64,000 bases of DNA from an uncultured Clostridia bacterium (lineage in GTDB: Bacteria; Bacillota; Clostridia; Christensenellales; Aristaeellaceae), in contig CANOHT010000011.1 in NCBI GenBank assembly GCA_947565865.1, forward strand, positions 11,561-75,560. Reading direction: 5' to 3'. The notes beneath the pieces were generated by a model, which was not told the origin of the DNA, did not search any database, and was given only the letters and a program-made list of their open reading frames with translations. Shown here piece after piece: positions 35,575-44,126 of the stretch (its first letter is position 1; the number at the start of each line of letters is the position of its first letter). The position numbers and the translations under genes are program-made.

Positions 35575-36231
35575 TTACGGAATCAGATTCAGCATGTTGT
35601 CAATGGTATCCACGTTCACATAGGAGTCCGGCACATCGCCCACAATGATGCTTTCCGCCACCGCCACCTGGGTTACGGCCTCCACCACAGAGACCCCGGC
35701 AGGCAGCACCAGCCGCACCTGGGCCCGCATGGTCAGGAAAACCCGGTGCCTGGTCTGATTGATGCCGGCGGAGGTGAACTCCGTGGAAAACTGCGTCACC
35801 ACCGCCCCCACCGGCAGGATGGATACGCGAATGTCCGGCCCCATGCCGGAGAGCAGCGCGACGCCCAGGGCGCTGCCCAGGGGCACGGACACGCTTTGAT
35901 TTTCCAGCGCGTCCAGCTTTTCCTGGGCCAGCAGGCTGGCCTTGGAAGCCAAACGGTTCATGCCCGCGGCATTGGCCTGTAGGAGGCGCACACTGCCGTC
36001 GCTGCCCAGGGATACGTCCACCAGGCTTTCATAGCTCACGCCCTGCTGGATGATTTCCTCCGCGGCCTCGTTCAGGGCCTGCACGGCCATAACCTGGGCT
36101 CTCGCATCGGCCAGGGTCAGCATCACCTGGGTTAGATTGCGCTCCAGCCAAAGAAACAGAGCCAGGAGCAGCAGCCCCGCCAGCAGCAAGCGCCGGGGCA
36201 CAGCAAGGTTTTTCCTCTCGATTGCAGTCAT
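35575..36231 (-). CDS. yunB: Sporulation protein YunB
   Basis: A 218-residue membrane-anchored protein of the YunB family, required in Bacillus for normal sporulation and widely kept in spore-forming Bacillota. One N-terminal helix (about 13-30) is followed by the conserved segments VSLGSDGSVRLLQANAAGMN, VPLGSALGVALLSGMGPDI and FTSAGINQTRHRVFLT. Divergent from PBP1A with a 132-nt shared upstream region. Its presence is the clearest sign that the organism belongs to an endospore-forming lineage. Confidence 0.93.
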   Translation of the reverse strand: MTAIERKNLAVPRRLLLAGLLLLALFLWLERNLTQVMLTLADARAQVMAVQALNEAAEEIIQQGVSYESLVDVSLGSDGSVRLLQANAAGMNRLASKASLLAQEKLDALENQSVSVPLGSALGVALLSGMGPDIRVSILPVGAVVTQFSTEFTSAGINQTRHRVFLTMRAQVRLVLPAGVSVVEAVTQVAVAESIIVGDVPDSYVNVDTIDNMLNLIP

Positions 36232-36281
36232 GACCGGCCCTCCTTCGTTAAATAGGCATAGCGCGTTGTGGTGAAATGTGC

Positions 36282-36287
36282 TATAAT
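36282..36287 (+). promoter_or_regulatory. Extended -10 promoter for PBP1A
   Basis: TATAAT preceded by TG at the extended -10 position (TGTGC then TATAAT, 36282-36287), 77 bp before the TTG start. No good -35 box is visible, as is usual for extended -10 promoters. Confidence 0.5.
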
Positions 36288-36363
36288 TATGCTGATGGTT
36301 TATGCGCTAAGGGTGAGGATTATCCCCTGAGCGCTGCTCCTGGCGAATGAAGGAGGCGATTCC

Positions 36364-39300
36364 TTGTTCCATCACCCCAAGCGCAGCAGACAGAATGAAC
36401 CGGCGCGGGAACCCTGGGCACAGGACGCTCAGAGCTATCCGCCCGAGGATGTATATCCACCGGAGGACGCGGGCGCACCCGAGGACATGTACCCGCCCGA
36501 CTTTGCGGACGCGCCGGAGGATGCGTATCCCCCCCAGGAGGCCTATCCGCCCCAGGATGCTGACGGCGGCTATGCCGATTTTTATGCGCCCGTGGATCAG
36601 GGCGACTGGTCGGACGTTCCCGAGGAGGACGGCCAAGCGCCCCTGTGGGACGATCAGGCCCCGCTGCCGGAGGACGCGGCCTATGCCGACGAGGCTTACT
36701 GGGATGACCAGCAGGACGCGCGGACTGCGCCCACCTCCCGGCCCGTCCATGCCCGCAGCATTTTCAAGCCCGCCGTCAAGAAACCCAACTTCGCGCTGTG
36801 CGTACTGGTGAACGTCGTGCGCATCCTGGCAGCGCTGATCCTGCTGGTGGGACTGGCAGGCGTGGGCGCGGTTGCCGGCATCGCCAAGGGCTATGTGGAA
36901 ACCGCCCCCAACCTGAATCTTGCCGCCCTGGACGATCAGGCCCAGACCTCCTTTATTTATGACAGCTCTGGCAAGCTGATTACCGAATACAAGGGTGTGG
37001 AGAACCGCGTGATGGTCTCCATCGCCGCCATGCCCAAGTATTTGCAGCAGGCCTTCGTCGCCGTGGAGGACGCCCGGTTCTACACCCACAGCGGCGTGGA
37101 CATCAAGCGCATTGTAGGCGCGTTTGTATCCAACCTGTCCTCCTCCAGCACACAGGGCGGCTCCACCATCACCCAGCAGCTCATCAAAAACACCCTGCTC
37201 TCCAATGAGCAGAGCTATAAACGCAAAATTCAGGAGGCCTACCTGGCCCTTCAGCTGGAAACCCGCTACACCAAGGATCAAATCCTGGAAAGCTACCTCA
37301 ACACCATCTGGCTGGGCGAGAATTACTACGGCGTCCAGGTGGCGGCAGAGGGGTATTTCGGCAAGTCCCTGGGGGAACTGACCCTGCGGGAATGCGCCAT
37401 CCTGGCCGGCACCTGCAATAGTCCCTACTATTATAATCCCCGCCGCAACTTCTACACCCGCTCCAAGGAGGGTGTCGATTATGTAGCCATCACCAACAAC
37501 CGCACAGATTACGTCCTGCGGTGCATGTACGAGAACCAGTTCATCACCTATGACCAGTACCAGGAGGCGCTCAATCCCGCCACGGCCAACGTGCTGGAGA
37601 AGGATCCTTCCACCGGCACGGGCATGTACGAACACGCCCATTATGTGGAATACGCCATCACCGAGGCCGTCGATATTCTCCTGTCCCTCAACCAGCTGGA
37701 CAACACCGCCGCCAACCGCAGCGCCATGGAGAATCAGCTACGCACCGGCGGCTACCGCATCATGCTGGCCATGGATGAAACCATCCAGACCACCGTGGAG
37801 GAAGCCCTGGAAAACTGGACCAAGTATCCGTCCCTCCGCGACCCCGCCGACAAGGTGTATCGCTCCCGCAACGCCGACGGCACCTATGACGAGATCATCC
37901 AGCCCCAGGCCGCGGCGGCGGTGCTTGACTACCGCACGGGCGAGATCAAGGCCATTGTTGGCAGCCGCACCAAGCCCACCCAGCGCAAGACCCTCAACCG
38001 GGCCACCGATATGAAGATGCCCGTTGGCTCCTCCATCAAGCCCATCGCCGTCTACGCTCCCGCCCTGGAATTGGGCGCGTCCCCGGCCAGCATCGTTTAC
38101 AACATGCCCCTGCCTATCGCCGGGTGGAAGGGCTCCAACGGGCAGGATTCCTGGCCCCGCAACTACGGCGGCGGCGGATACGTCGGCCCCGAAACCCTGC
38201 GGGAAGGCCTGCGCCGCAGCCATAACGTGGCTGCCGCCCAAACCCTGACCAGCATGGTGGGCATCGACCGCTCCGTGGACTTCCTCCACCGCCTGGGCAT
38301 TGATGACGGCCATATCGACCAGACGCTCTTTGGTCTGTCCCTGGGCTCCAGCGGCATCACCCCCATGCAGATGACCGTGGCCTACGGTGTGCTGGCCAAC
38401 GGCGGCGTGTACCAGAAGCCCATTTCCATACTGGGTATTTCCGACTCGGACGGTCAGGTGGTGTGGGACGGCCACGCCCAGCAGACTCGCCGCCGGGTCT
38501 TCAGCGAATCCACCGCCTGGATGACCGTGGACATGATGAAGGACTCCGTGTCCTCCGGCACCTCCACCTCCGCCAAGATCAAGGGCCAAACCGTCGCCGG
38601 CAAGACCGGCACCAACTCCGACCAGAAGGGCGTCACCTTCGCTGGCATCACCGGCTATTACGTCTCCTGCGTGTGGGTGGGCCACGACAATTACAAGGCC
38701 CTGTCCTCCAAGTCCACGGGCGGCGGCGCGGCGGCCCCCCTGTGGCAGAGCTACATGGCGCAGATTCATCAGGGGCTGAGCAACCGCGACATCCTGGAAG
38801 GCGATCCCGGCCAGTACGGGCTGACCACCGCCACCACCTGCGCCGTTTCCGGCCAGCTGGCCACCGACGCCTGCCGCGCCGACGCCAAGGGCTACGGCAC
38901 CGTCACCGACTACTGGGCCCAGGGTACCGTTCCCACCGTATCCTGCCAGATGCACCGCCAGCAGAACATCTGCCTGGACAGCGGAATGCTGGCAGGCCCC
39001 TACTGTGCCAATACCGCCGTCCGGGGCGTGGTGGTCATCCCCGACGGGCATCCGCTGTATCGCTTCATCGGCACTCAGTACGAAGAGGTGCTGACCGAGC
39101 ACCTGGGGGCCGCCGCAGGCGCCGGGAGCATCGCCTGCACCTGGCACAACACCCCTGGCACTTCCACCGGCACCGATCCCATCACCAGCAACACCCTCAT
39201 TCCCGACGCGAAGGTGCTCATCAGCCAGGCCCAGGGAATGCTCGGCGGCATGGATGCCTCCTCCGCCCAGTACGCGGCCATTCAGAATGCCATGAACAAC

Positions 39301-39393
39301 CTTTCCGGGGTCATTCAGTCCGGCTCGCCCAGCCAGGGCGATGTCGCGGCGGCCATGGGGCTGCTGACCCAGGCCATGGCGGGCATTTACTGA
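36364..39393 (+). CDS. Bifunctional penicillin-binding protein 1A (transglycosylase/transpeptidase)
   Basis: A 1009-residue class A PBP. The cytoplasmic N-terminal 130 residues are acidic and repetitive (YPPED-like repeats), then one membrane helix (about 145-168). The GT51 domain contains VAVEDARFYTHSGVD, QGGSTITQQLIKN and the following RKIQEAYLALQLE. The transpeptidase domain has SXXK as SSIK (about 556), SXN as SHN and KTGT (about 748). The long C-terminal tail is Cys-containing and ends in a helical segment. It starts with TTG, supported by GAAGGAGG 7 nt upstream. Longer than typical PBP1A (about 800-900) owing to both extensions. Confidence 0.95.
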   Translation: MFHHPKRSRQNEPAREPWAQDAQSYPPEDVYPPEDAGAPEDMYPPDFADAPEDAYPPQEAYPPQDADGGYADFYAPVDQGDWSDVPEEDGQAPLWDDQAPLPEDAAYADEAYWDDQQDARTAPTSRPVHARSIFKPAVKKPNFALCVLVNVVRILAALILLVGLAGVGAVAGIAKGYVETAPNLNLAALDDQAQTSFIYDSSGKLITEYKGVENRVMVSIAAMPKYLQQAFVAVEDARFYTHSGVDIKRIVGAFVSNLSSSSTQGGSTITQQLIKNTLLSNEQSYKRKIQEAYLALQLETRYTKDQILESYLNTIWLGENYYGVQVAAEGYFGKSLGELTLRECAILAGTCNSPYYYNPRRNFYTRSKEGVDYVAITNNRTDYVLRCMYENQFITYDQYQEALNPATANVLEKDPSTGTGMYEHAHYVEYAITEAVDILLSLNQLDNTAANRSAMENQLRTGGYRIMLAMDETIQTTVEEALENWTKYPSLRDPADKVYRSRNADGTYDEIIQPQAAAAVLDYRTGEIKAIVGSRTKPTQRKTLNRATDMKMPVGSSIKPIAVYAPALELGASPASIVYNMPLPIAGWKGSNGQDSWPRNYGGGGYVGPETLREGLRRSHNVAAAQTLTSMVGIDRSVDFLHRLGIDDGHIDQTLFGLSLGSSGITPMQMTVAYGVLANGGVYQKPISILGISDSDGQVVWDGHAQQTRRRVFSESTAWMTVDMMKDSVSSGTSTSAKIKGQTVAGKTGTNSDQKGVTFAGITGYYVSCVWVGHDNYKALSSKSTGGGAAAPLWQSYMAQIHQGLSNRDILEGDPGQYGLTTATTCAVSGQLATDACRADAKGYGTVTDYWAQGTVPTVSCQMHRQQNICLDSGMLAGPYCANTAVRGVVVIPDGHPLYRFIGTQYEEVLTEHLGAAAGAGSIACTWHNTPGTSTGTDPITSNTLIPDAKVLISQAQGMLGGMDASSAQYAAIQNAMNNLSGVIQSGSPSQGDVAAAMGLLTQAMAGIY

Positions 39394-39782
39394 TGCTGAT
39401 GATGATGTCGAAGGCGGCCATGCCGCTGGACGCTGTGGTCAATGCTCTGCAAACCCTGCGCGCGCCTTTGCAGCAGGGGGAATACGACCTCCACCGCCTG
39501 GTGATGGACGCTCTGACCCAGGCGGGGCTCCCCTTTGAGCATGAGGTTCCCCTGGCGCCCAGGTGCCGCATCGATCTGATGGCAGGCGGCATCGGCGTGG
39601 AAATCAAGCGCGGCCATGTGGACAAGGCCCGCCTGCGGAGCCAGCTGACCCGCTACGCTCAATGCCCTCGGGTAGAGGGGTTGATCCTGGTGACCGAAAA
39701 AACCGTCGATCTGCCGCGAACCCTCTGCGGGAAGCAGCTGCGGCTGGTCTGTCTGAATCGTCTGTGGGGGATCGCGCTATGA
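39393..39782 (+). CDS. PD-(D/E)XK nuclease-like protein
   Basis: A 129-residue protein beginning at 39393, overlapping the PBP1A stop by one base (TGATG). A nuclease core is readable: an acidic residue in the first helix region (LPFEHEVPL), Asp61 in CRIDLM, then Glu70-x-Lys72 in VEIKRG, and Gln84 in SQLTRYA, which is the order of a PD-(D/E)XK active site. A Met cluster at the start allows several initiation codons (39393, 39399, 39402, 39405). Its stop overlaps the SNF2 gene start (ATGA). It may cut DNA, or bind DNA for the partner ATPase. I did not recognise a named family; VRR-NUC-like folds are an alternative. Confidence 0.7.
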   Translation: MLMMMSKAAMPLDAVVNALQTLRAPLQQGEYDLHRLVMDALTQAGLPFEHEVPLAPRCRIDLMAGGIGVEIKRGHVDKARLRSQLTRYAQCPRVEGLILVTEKTVDLPRTLCGKQLRLVCLNRLWGIAL

Positions 39783-41542
39783 CCGAATCGACCTGGCGGG
39801 AGGACGCCGCCCTGCTTCCGGCCTATCTGCAGGAAAGCTACACCCTGCCCGGGCGCACCTGCGGCACCCTGAGCTACAACCGGCGCAGCAAGTGCTGGGT
39901 GGTGAAAGGCGACCCCAGCGTAACGGAAATGTGCAAGCGCCTTTTCCCCGGCACGGCGGGGAGCAAGCGCGGCGAGGCCCGCTTTACCGCCCACCGCCGG
40001 ATGGTGGGAGAGTTGTGCTGGCTGATGCTGCGCTATCCCCTCGACATTCGCCCCGGTGACCGCGCCCTGTGGGACCGGGCTGTGGAGGATGCCCGCAACG
40101 CCGCCGTCCGCCGGGAGAAGGCGGCCATGCTGCCCCAGCGGATGACCCCGCCGGAGGGCAGCTTCACCGGCCAGCTGATGACCTTCCAGCAGGAGGGCCT
40201 GGCTTATCTGCTTCAGCACGACCGCTGCCTGCTGGCCGACGAAATGGGGCTGGGCAAGACCGTGCAGGCGCTGTCCTGGCTTGCCTCCACCGGACGCTTC
40301 CCCTGCCTGGTGATCCCGCCCGCTCACCTCACCCGCAACTGGACGGAGGAAGCCCTGCGGTTCCTCCGCCTGGACGGCCAGCCCCCCCGCGTCCATGTGA
40401 TCCGAGGGCTCAAGCCCTATGAGCTGCCGGAGGCGGACGTGTACATCATGCACTACCTGCTCCTGCGCGGCTGGAAGGACGTGCTGCCTGCCCTGCCCTG
40501 GCAGGCTGTGATCTTCGACGAGGTGCAGGAGCTTCGCCACACGGGTACGGAGAAATACTCCGCCGCCAGCCTGCTGTCCGAAAGCTGCGAGCGTGTCATC
40601 GGCCTGTCCGGCACACCCATCTACAACAAGGGCGGGGAGATCTGGAACGTCATCAACATCCTCGACTATCACTTTCTGGGCGACTGGGAGAGCTTCACCC
40701 GGGAGTGGTGCTACGGCTACGGCAACGCGGTGGTCATCAAGCCCGATCTTCTGGGGGATTACCTGCGCCGGGAAGGGCTGATGCTGCGCCGCACCAAGCA
40801 GGAGGTGCTCCGGGAACTGCCGCCCAAGCGCCGCCTGGTACAGGAGCTGGACTGGAACGACAAGGTCTATGCCCGGCTGATGGAGCCCATCCTGCCGGAA
40901 CTTCTCCGCTGGCGCAGCGACGGCGCCCTGACGCCCTCCGCCCGGGCCATGCTGGAGGAAGCCATCAGCCAGCGGGCACGGCAGGCCACAGGCGTGTCAA
41001 AGTCCCCCTATGTATGCCAGTTTGTCCGCGCGCTGCTGGAAGGCGGGGAAAAGGTGCTGCTCTTCGCCCATCATCATGAGGTGATGGATTTGTACAAGCA
41101 GGAGCTGCGCAGCTTTGCCCCGGGCTTCATCACCGGCCGGGAAACCTCCGCCATGAAGGAACGGGCGGTGGAGCGCTTCATGGACGGCCGAACCGACATT
41201 CTGTGCGTCAGCCTCCGGGCCGCCAGCGGCCTCAACCTCCAGCGGGCCACCTGCGTGGTCTTTGGGGAATTGGACTGGAGCCCCGCCGTCCACAGTCAGG
41301 CGGAGGATCGTGCCCACCGCATCGGCCAGGAGGATTCTCTGCTGTGCTATTACCTGGTGGCCCCCCAGGGCAGCGACGCGGTAATGCAGGAAGCCCTGGG
41401 CCTGAAGGTCAGCCAGTTTGTGGGACTTATGGGCGATCGCCCGGTCTCCCAGGCCGAGGCCGTCCAATCCGCCAGCCTGGCCAGGCAGCATGTGGAGCGC
41501 CTCGTCCGCCAGCTGGCCCAGCCCCAGGACGCCATCACCTGA
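39779..41542 (+). CDS. SNF2-family DNA translocase/helicase-like ATPase
   Basis: A 587-residue superfamily 2 ATPase of the SMARCAL1-like SNF2 type. Motif I is DEMGLGKTVQ (about 150-159), motif II DEVQ (instead of DEAH), motif III SGTPIYN, then RRTKQEVL (IV-like), and in the second RecA domain SLRAASGLNLQ, WSPAVHSQAEDRAHRIGQ (V-VI). The first 130 residues precede the ATPase and look unique. It starts within the nuclease-like gene stop (ATGA), so the pair is co-translated. SNF2 proteins translocate on double-stranded DNA and remodel bound protein or forks. Chromosomal bacterial copies with a nuclease partner are seen in phage and defence settings. Confidence 0.93.
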   Translation: MTESTWREDAALLPAYLQESYTLPGRTCGTLSYNRRSKCWVVKGDPSVTEMCKRLFPGTAGSKRGEARFTAHRRMVGELCWLMLRYPLDIRPGDRALWDRAVEDARNAAVRREKAAMLPQRMTPPEGSFTGQLMTFQQEGLAYLLQHDRCLLADEMGLGKTVQALSWLASTGRFPCLVIPPAHLTRNWTEEALRFLRLDGQPPRVHVIRGLKPYELPEADVYIMHYLLLRGWKDVLPALPWQAVIFDEVQELRHTGTEKYSAASLLSESCERVIGLSGTPIYNKGGEIWNVINILDYHFLGDWESFTREWCYGYGNAVVIKPDLLGDYLRREGLMLRRTKQEVLRELPPKRRLVQELDWNDKVYARLMEPILPELLRWRSDGALTPSARAMLEEAISQRARQATGVSKSPYVCQFVRALLEGGEKVLLFAHHHEVMDLYKQELRSFAPGFITGRETSAMKERAVERFMDGRTDILCVSLRAASGLNLQRATCVVFGELDWSPAVHSQAEDRAHRIGQEDSLLCYYLVAPQGSDAVMQEALGLKVSQFVGLMGDRPVSQAEAVQSASLARQHVERLVRQLAQPQDAIT

Positions 41543-41563
41543 GAAAAGGAAAGGAAGCCGCTT

Positions 41564-42187
41564 ATGAAGATCGACGCCCCTCGTCTGGAGGAATTTGAAT
41601 CCCTCTTATCCCTGGATGCCCTGCCTGACGAGGATGAATTTGAGGGCCTGCTGCTGGAAGGCGCCGACCTGACGGGCCGCGACCTGCACAGCCGTGAATT
41701 CCGCGGCTGCATCCTGCGCAAGTGCACGCTCACCGACTGCGACCTGCGCCGGGTGGGCTTCACCGATGTGATCCTTGACCACTGCGATCTGTCCGGGGCC
41801 AATCTGGAGGACGCGGTGTTCGTCCGCTGCCACGCGGACGTGTGCCGCATGACGGGCGCGGACCTCATCCACGCCCTGCTGCGCCAGACGAGGCTCACCG
41901 GCTGCAAGCTGGACTTCCTCAACTTGGCCGAGGCCAAGTGCGATCATGTATTGTGGGAGGACTGCATTCTGCAGGAGGCCTCCATTGAGTCCGCCGCGCT
42001 GAAGGCGGAATTTGACCGCTGCGACTTCACCCGCGCCACCATTCACCGCACCGCCATGAAGGGCCTTGATCTGCGCACCTGCACCCTCACGGGCCTTTCC
42101 ATCGGTCTGGGCGATCTCTACGGCATGGTGGTCACGCCGCTGCAGGCGGCGGAGCTGGCGCGGCTGATGGGCCTGGTCATCCGATAG
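41564..42187 (+). CDS. Pentapeptide-repeat protein
   Basis: A 207-residue protein built of A(D/N)LXX repeats forming a right-handed beta helix: visible units include GADLTG, HSREFRG, RKCTLTD, CDLRRV, GANLEDAV and GADLIHALL, spanning about 30-180. Such proteins can mimic DNA and inhibit gyrase (Qnr/MfpA), but the fold alone does not show this; the C-terminus (LYGMVVTPLQAAELARLMGLVIR) matches the common YjbI-type. It lies 22 nt after the SNF2 gene with an AAGGAAAGGAAG site and is probably in the same transcript. Confidence 0.85.
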   Translation: MKIDAPRLEEFESLLSLDALPDEDEFEGLLLEGADLTGRDLHSREFRGCILRKCTLTDCDLRRVGFTDVILDHCDLSGANLEDAVFVRCHADVCRMTGADLIHALLRQTRLTGCKLDFLNLAEAKCDHVLWEDCILQEASIESAALKAEFDRCDFTRATIHRTAMKGLDLRTCTLTGLSIGLGDLYGMVVTPLQAAELARLMGLVIR

Positions 42188-42189
42188 AG

Positions 42190-42202
42190 CCTTCGGCTCA
42201 TT
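42190..42202. terminator. Short hairpin after the pentapeptide gene
   Basis: GAGCC (about 42188) pairs with GGCTC around TTC, followed by ATTTCC. It is a weak terminator or intercistronic hairpin between the pentapeptide and nfo genes. Confidence 0.35.
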
Positions 42203-42261
42203 TCCGGTAAACTCGTCTTTTGACCCCCATCTTGACTTATATCCACGAAAGGAGCGCCGTC

Positions 42262-43092
42262 ATGCTGCACATCGGCTGTCATCTTTCCGCCGCCAAGGGC
42301 TACGCTTCCGTGGGGCGGGAGGCGCTGTCCATCGGCGCGAACACCTTCCAGTTCTTCACCCGCAACCCGCGGGGCGGCAACGCCAAGGCTGTCTCGCCGG
42401 AGGACGTGGCCGCCTATCTGGCCCTGGCCAAGGAGCGGGGCATCGGCGTGATCCTGGCCCACGCGCCCTATACCCTCAACGGCTGCTCGGCGGATGAAAG
42501 CATCCGCGATTTCGCCATCCGCACCCTGCGGGATGACCTTGAACGGATGGAGCATCTTCCCGGCAACCTGTACAATTTCCACCCCGGCAGCCATGTGGGC
42601 CAGGGGATCGACATGGGCGTCGGCCTCATCGCGGATATGCTCAACGCCGTCCTCCGGGAGGATATGCGCACCACTGTCCTGCTGGAAACCATGGCCGGAA
42701 AAGGCAGCGAGGTGGGCAGCCGCTTTGAGGAGCTGCGGGCCATCATCGACCGGGTGGAGTTGAACGCCCACCTGGGCGTGTGCCTGGATACCTGCCACGT
42801 CAGCGACGCCGGGTATGACATTGTGAATGACCTGGACGGTGTGCTGACGGCGTTTGACCGCGTCATCGGCCTGAATCGGCTGAAGGCCATCCACCTCAAC
42901 GACAGCAAAAATCCATGCGGCGCACGGAAGGATCGCCACGAAAAGCTGGGGGAAGGCACGCTGGGCTTCGACGCCCTTATGCGCGTGGTGAACCACCCCG
43001 CCCTGCGCGACCTGCCCTTCCTCCTGGAGACCCCCAACGAATTGGACGGCTACGCCAGGGAAATCGCCCTGGTGAAGGAGGCGCGCCAATGA
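42262..43092 (+). CDS. nfo: Deoxyribonuclease IV (AP endonuclease, Nfo family)
   Basis: A 276-residue metal-dependent AP endonuclease that nicks DNA at abasic and oxidised sites in base excision repair. It begins MLHIGCHLSAAKGY and has NTFQFFTRNPRGG, FHPGSHVG, LLETMAGKGSEVG, CLDTCHVSDAGYD, HLNDSKNPCGARKDRHEKLGEG and the terminal LLETPNE, together forming the trinuclear zinc site. Start at 42262 has AAAGGAG upstream. The stop overlaps the following Nudix-HAD gene (ATGA). Confidence 0.97.
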   Translation: MLHIGCHLSAAKGYASVGREALSIGANTFQFFTRNPRGGNAKAVSPEDVAAYLALAKERGIGVILAHAPYTLNGCSADESIRDFAIRTLRDDLERMEHLPGNLYNFHPGSHVGQGIDMGVGLIADMLNAVLREDMRTTVLLETMAGKGSEVGSRFEELRAIIDRVELNAHLGVCLDTCHVSDAGYDIVNDLDGVLTAFDRVIGLNRLKAIHLNDSKNPCGARKDRHEKLGEGTLGFDALMRVVNHPALRDLPFLLETPNELDGYAREIALVKEARQ

Positions 43093-44126
43093 TCCGCGTA
43101 TCGGCGGGCATCATCCGCCGGGCGGACGGGCGCATTCTCATATGCCGACGGGGGCCGGGGCGGCACAACGCCCATCTGTGGGAATTTCCCGGCGGCAAGC
43201 AGGAGGCGGGGGAAACCCCGTCTGACTGTCTGGCCCGGGAGCTTCGTGAGGAGCTGGCCCTCCACGTCCGGGACATCCGGCCCTATGACAGCCGGGAGGC
43301 GGAGGGCCTGACCTTCGACTTCCTTCTTGCCGATACCGACGGCGAGCCCGTTCTTACCGAGCATGAGGCTTACGCCTTCGCGGCGCCCCGGGAACTGCCG
43401 CGCTACGCCTTTTGCCCGGCGGACGCGCCCGTGGCCCTGGCGCTGGCCCTGAGCCATCCGCCTCTGACAGACTGCTTCTGGGACTTTGACGGCACCCTGA
43501 TGGACACCTATCCCACGATGGCTGCCGCCATGAGCCAGGCACTGGAAGCCTGGGGTGTGCGGGAAGCGCCCGAACGCCTCCTGTCCCTGATGAAGGAAAG
43601 CCTTTCCCACTGCGTCCAGGTCATCGCCGAAGCCCATGGGCTGGATGCCCGGGCGCTGGCGAAGGCCTTCCGCCGGGAGGAAGCGCCGCTGCTGCGCGGT
43701 GTTCCGCCCATGCCGGGGATTCCCGAAGCGCTACGGCGTCTCCATGCCGCAGGTTTCCATCATTACCTGGTGACGCACCGGGACAGGGCGGCTGTGACGG
43801 CGCTGGACAGGGCCGGACTGCTGCCGCTTTTCACCGATACCGTCACCGCCGAGGACGGCTTTCCCCGCAAGCCCGCGCCTGACAGCCTGCTATCGCTCAT
43901 TGGCCGCCACGGTCTGCGCGCCGAGCGCTGCATCATGCTGGGCGATCGGCCCATTGACATCCGCGCGGGGCAGGCAGCCGGGACGCTTACCTGTCTGATC
44001 GACCCCGAAGGCCGCTTCCCCCATGAGCCCTGTACCCTGCGGCGGCCAAACGCCCATGGACTGGCCGATATGCTGCGGCCCCAAGCTACCCAAGATATGA
44101 ACCAACAGGAGGATCGCCATGCGTAA
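43089..44126 (+). CDS. Fusion of Nudix hydrolase and HAD-superfamily phosphatase
   Basis: A 345-residue two-domain protein. The Nudix domain (about 1-120) carries the full box GGKQEAGETPSDCLARELREEL at 35-56 and resembles MutT-type nucleotide pyrophosphatases that remove oxidised dNTPs. The HAD domain follows (about 127-340): DFDGTLMDT holds the nucleophile Asp132 and acid/base Asp134, with LVTHRD (motif II), PRKPAPDSL (motif III Lys) and MLGDRPIDIRAGQAAG (motif IV). The domains are joined without a stop. Coupled to nfo, it fits a nucleotide-clean-up role, with the phosphatase perhaps acting on the monophosphate product (inference). It overlaps the next gene by 8 nt. Confidence 0.9.
   Translation: MIRVSAGIIRRADGRILICRRGPGRHNAHLWEFPGGKQEAGETPSDCLARELREELALHVRDIRPYDSREAEGLTFDFLLADTDGEPVLTEHEAYAFAAPRELPRYAFCPADAPVALALALSHPPLTDCFWDFDGTLMDTYPTMAAAMSQALEAWGVREAPERLLSLMKESLSHCVQVIAEAHGLDARALAKAFRREEAPLLRGVPPMPGIPEALRRLHAAGFHHYLVTHRDRAAVTALDRAGLLPLFTDTVTAEDGFPRKPAPDSLLSLIGRHGLRAERCIMLGDRPIDIRAGQAAGTLTCLIDPEGRFPHEPCTLRRPNAHGLADMLRPQATQDMNQQEDRHA

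Noticed and set aside
36307..39147. Leftward reading frames opposite PBP1A (444 and 469 codons)
   Set aside because: These are shadows of the PBP1A coding sequence, whose GT51 and transpeptidase motifs are unambiguous.
38463..39392. N-terminal extension of the nuclease-like frame into PBP1A
   Set aside because: The frame is open upstream only as an alternative register of PBP1A. The Met cluster at 39393-39407 next to the PBP1A stop is the natural start.
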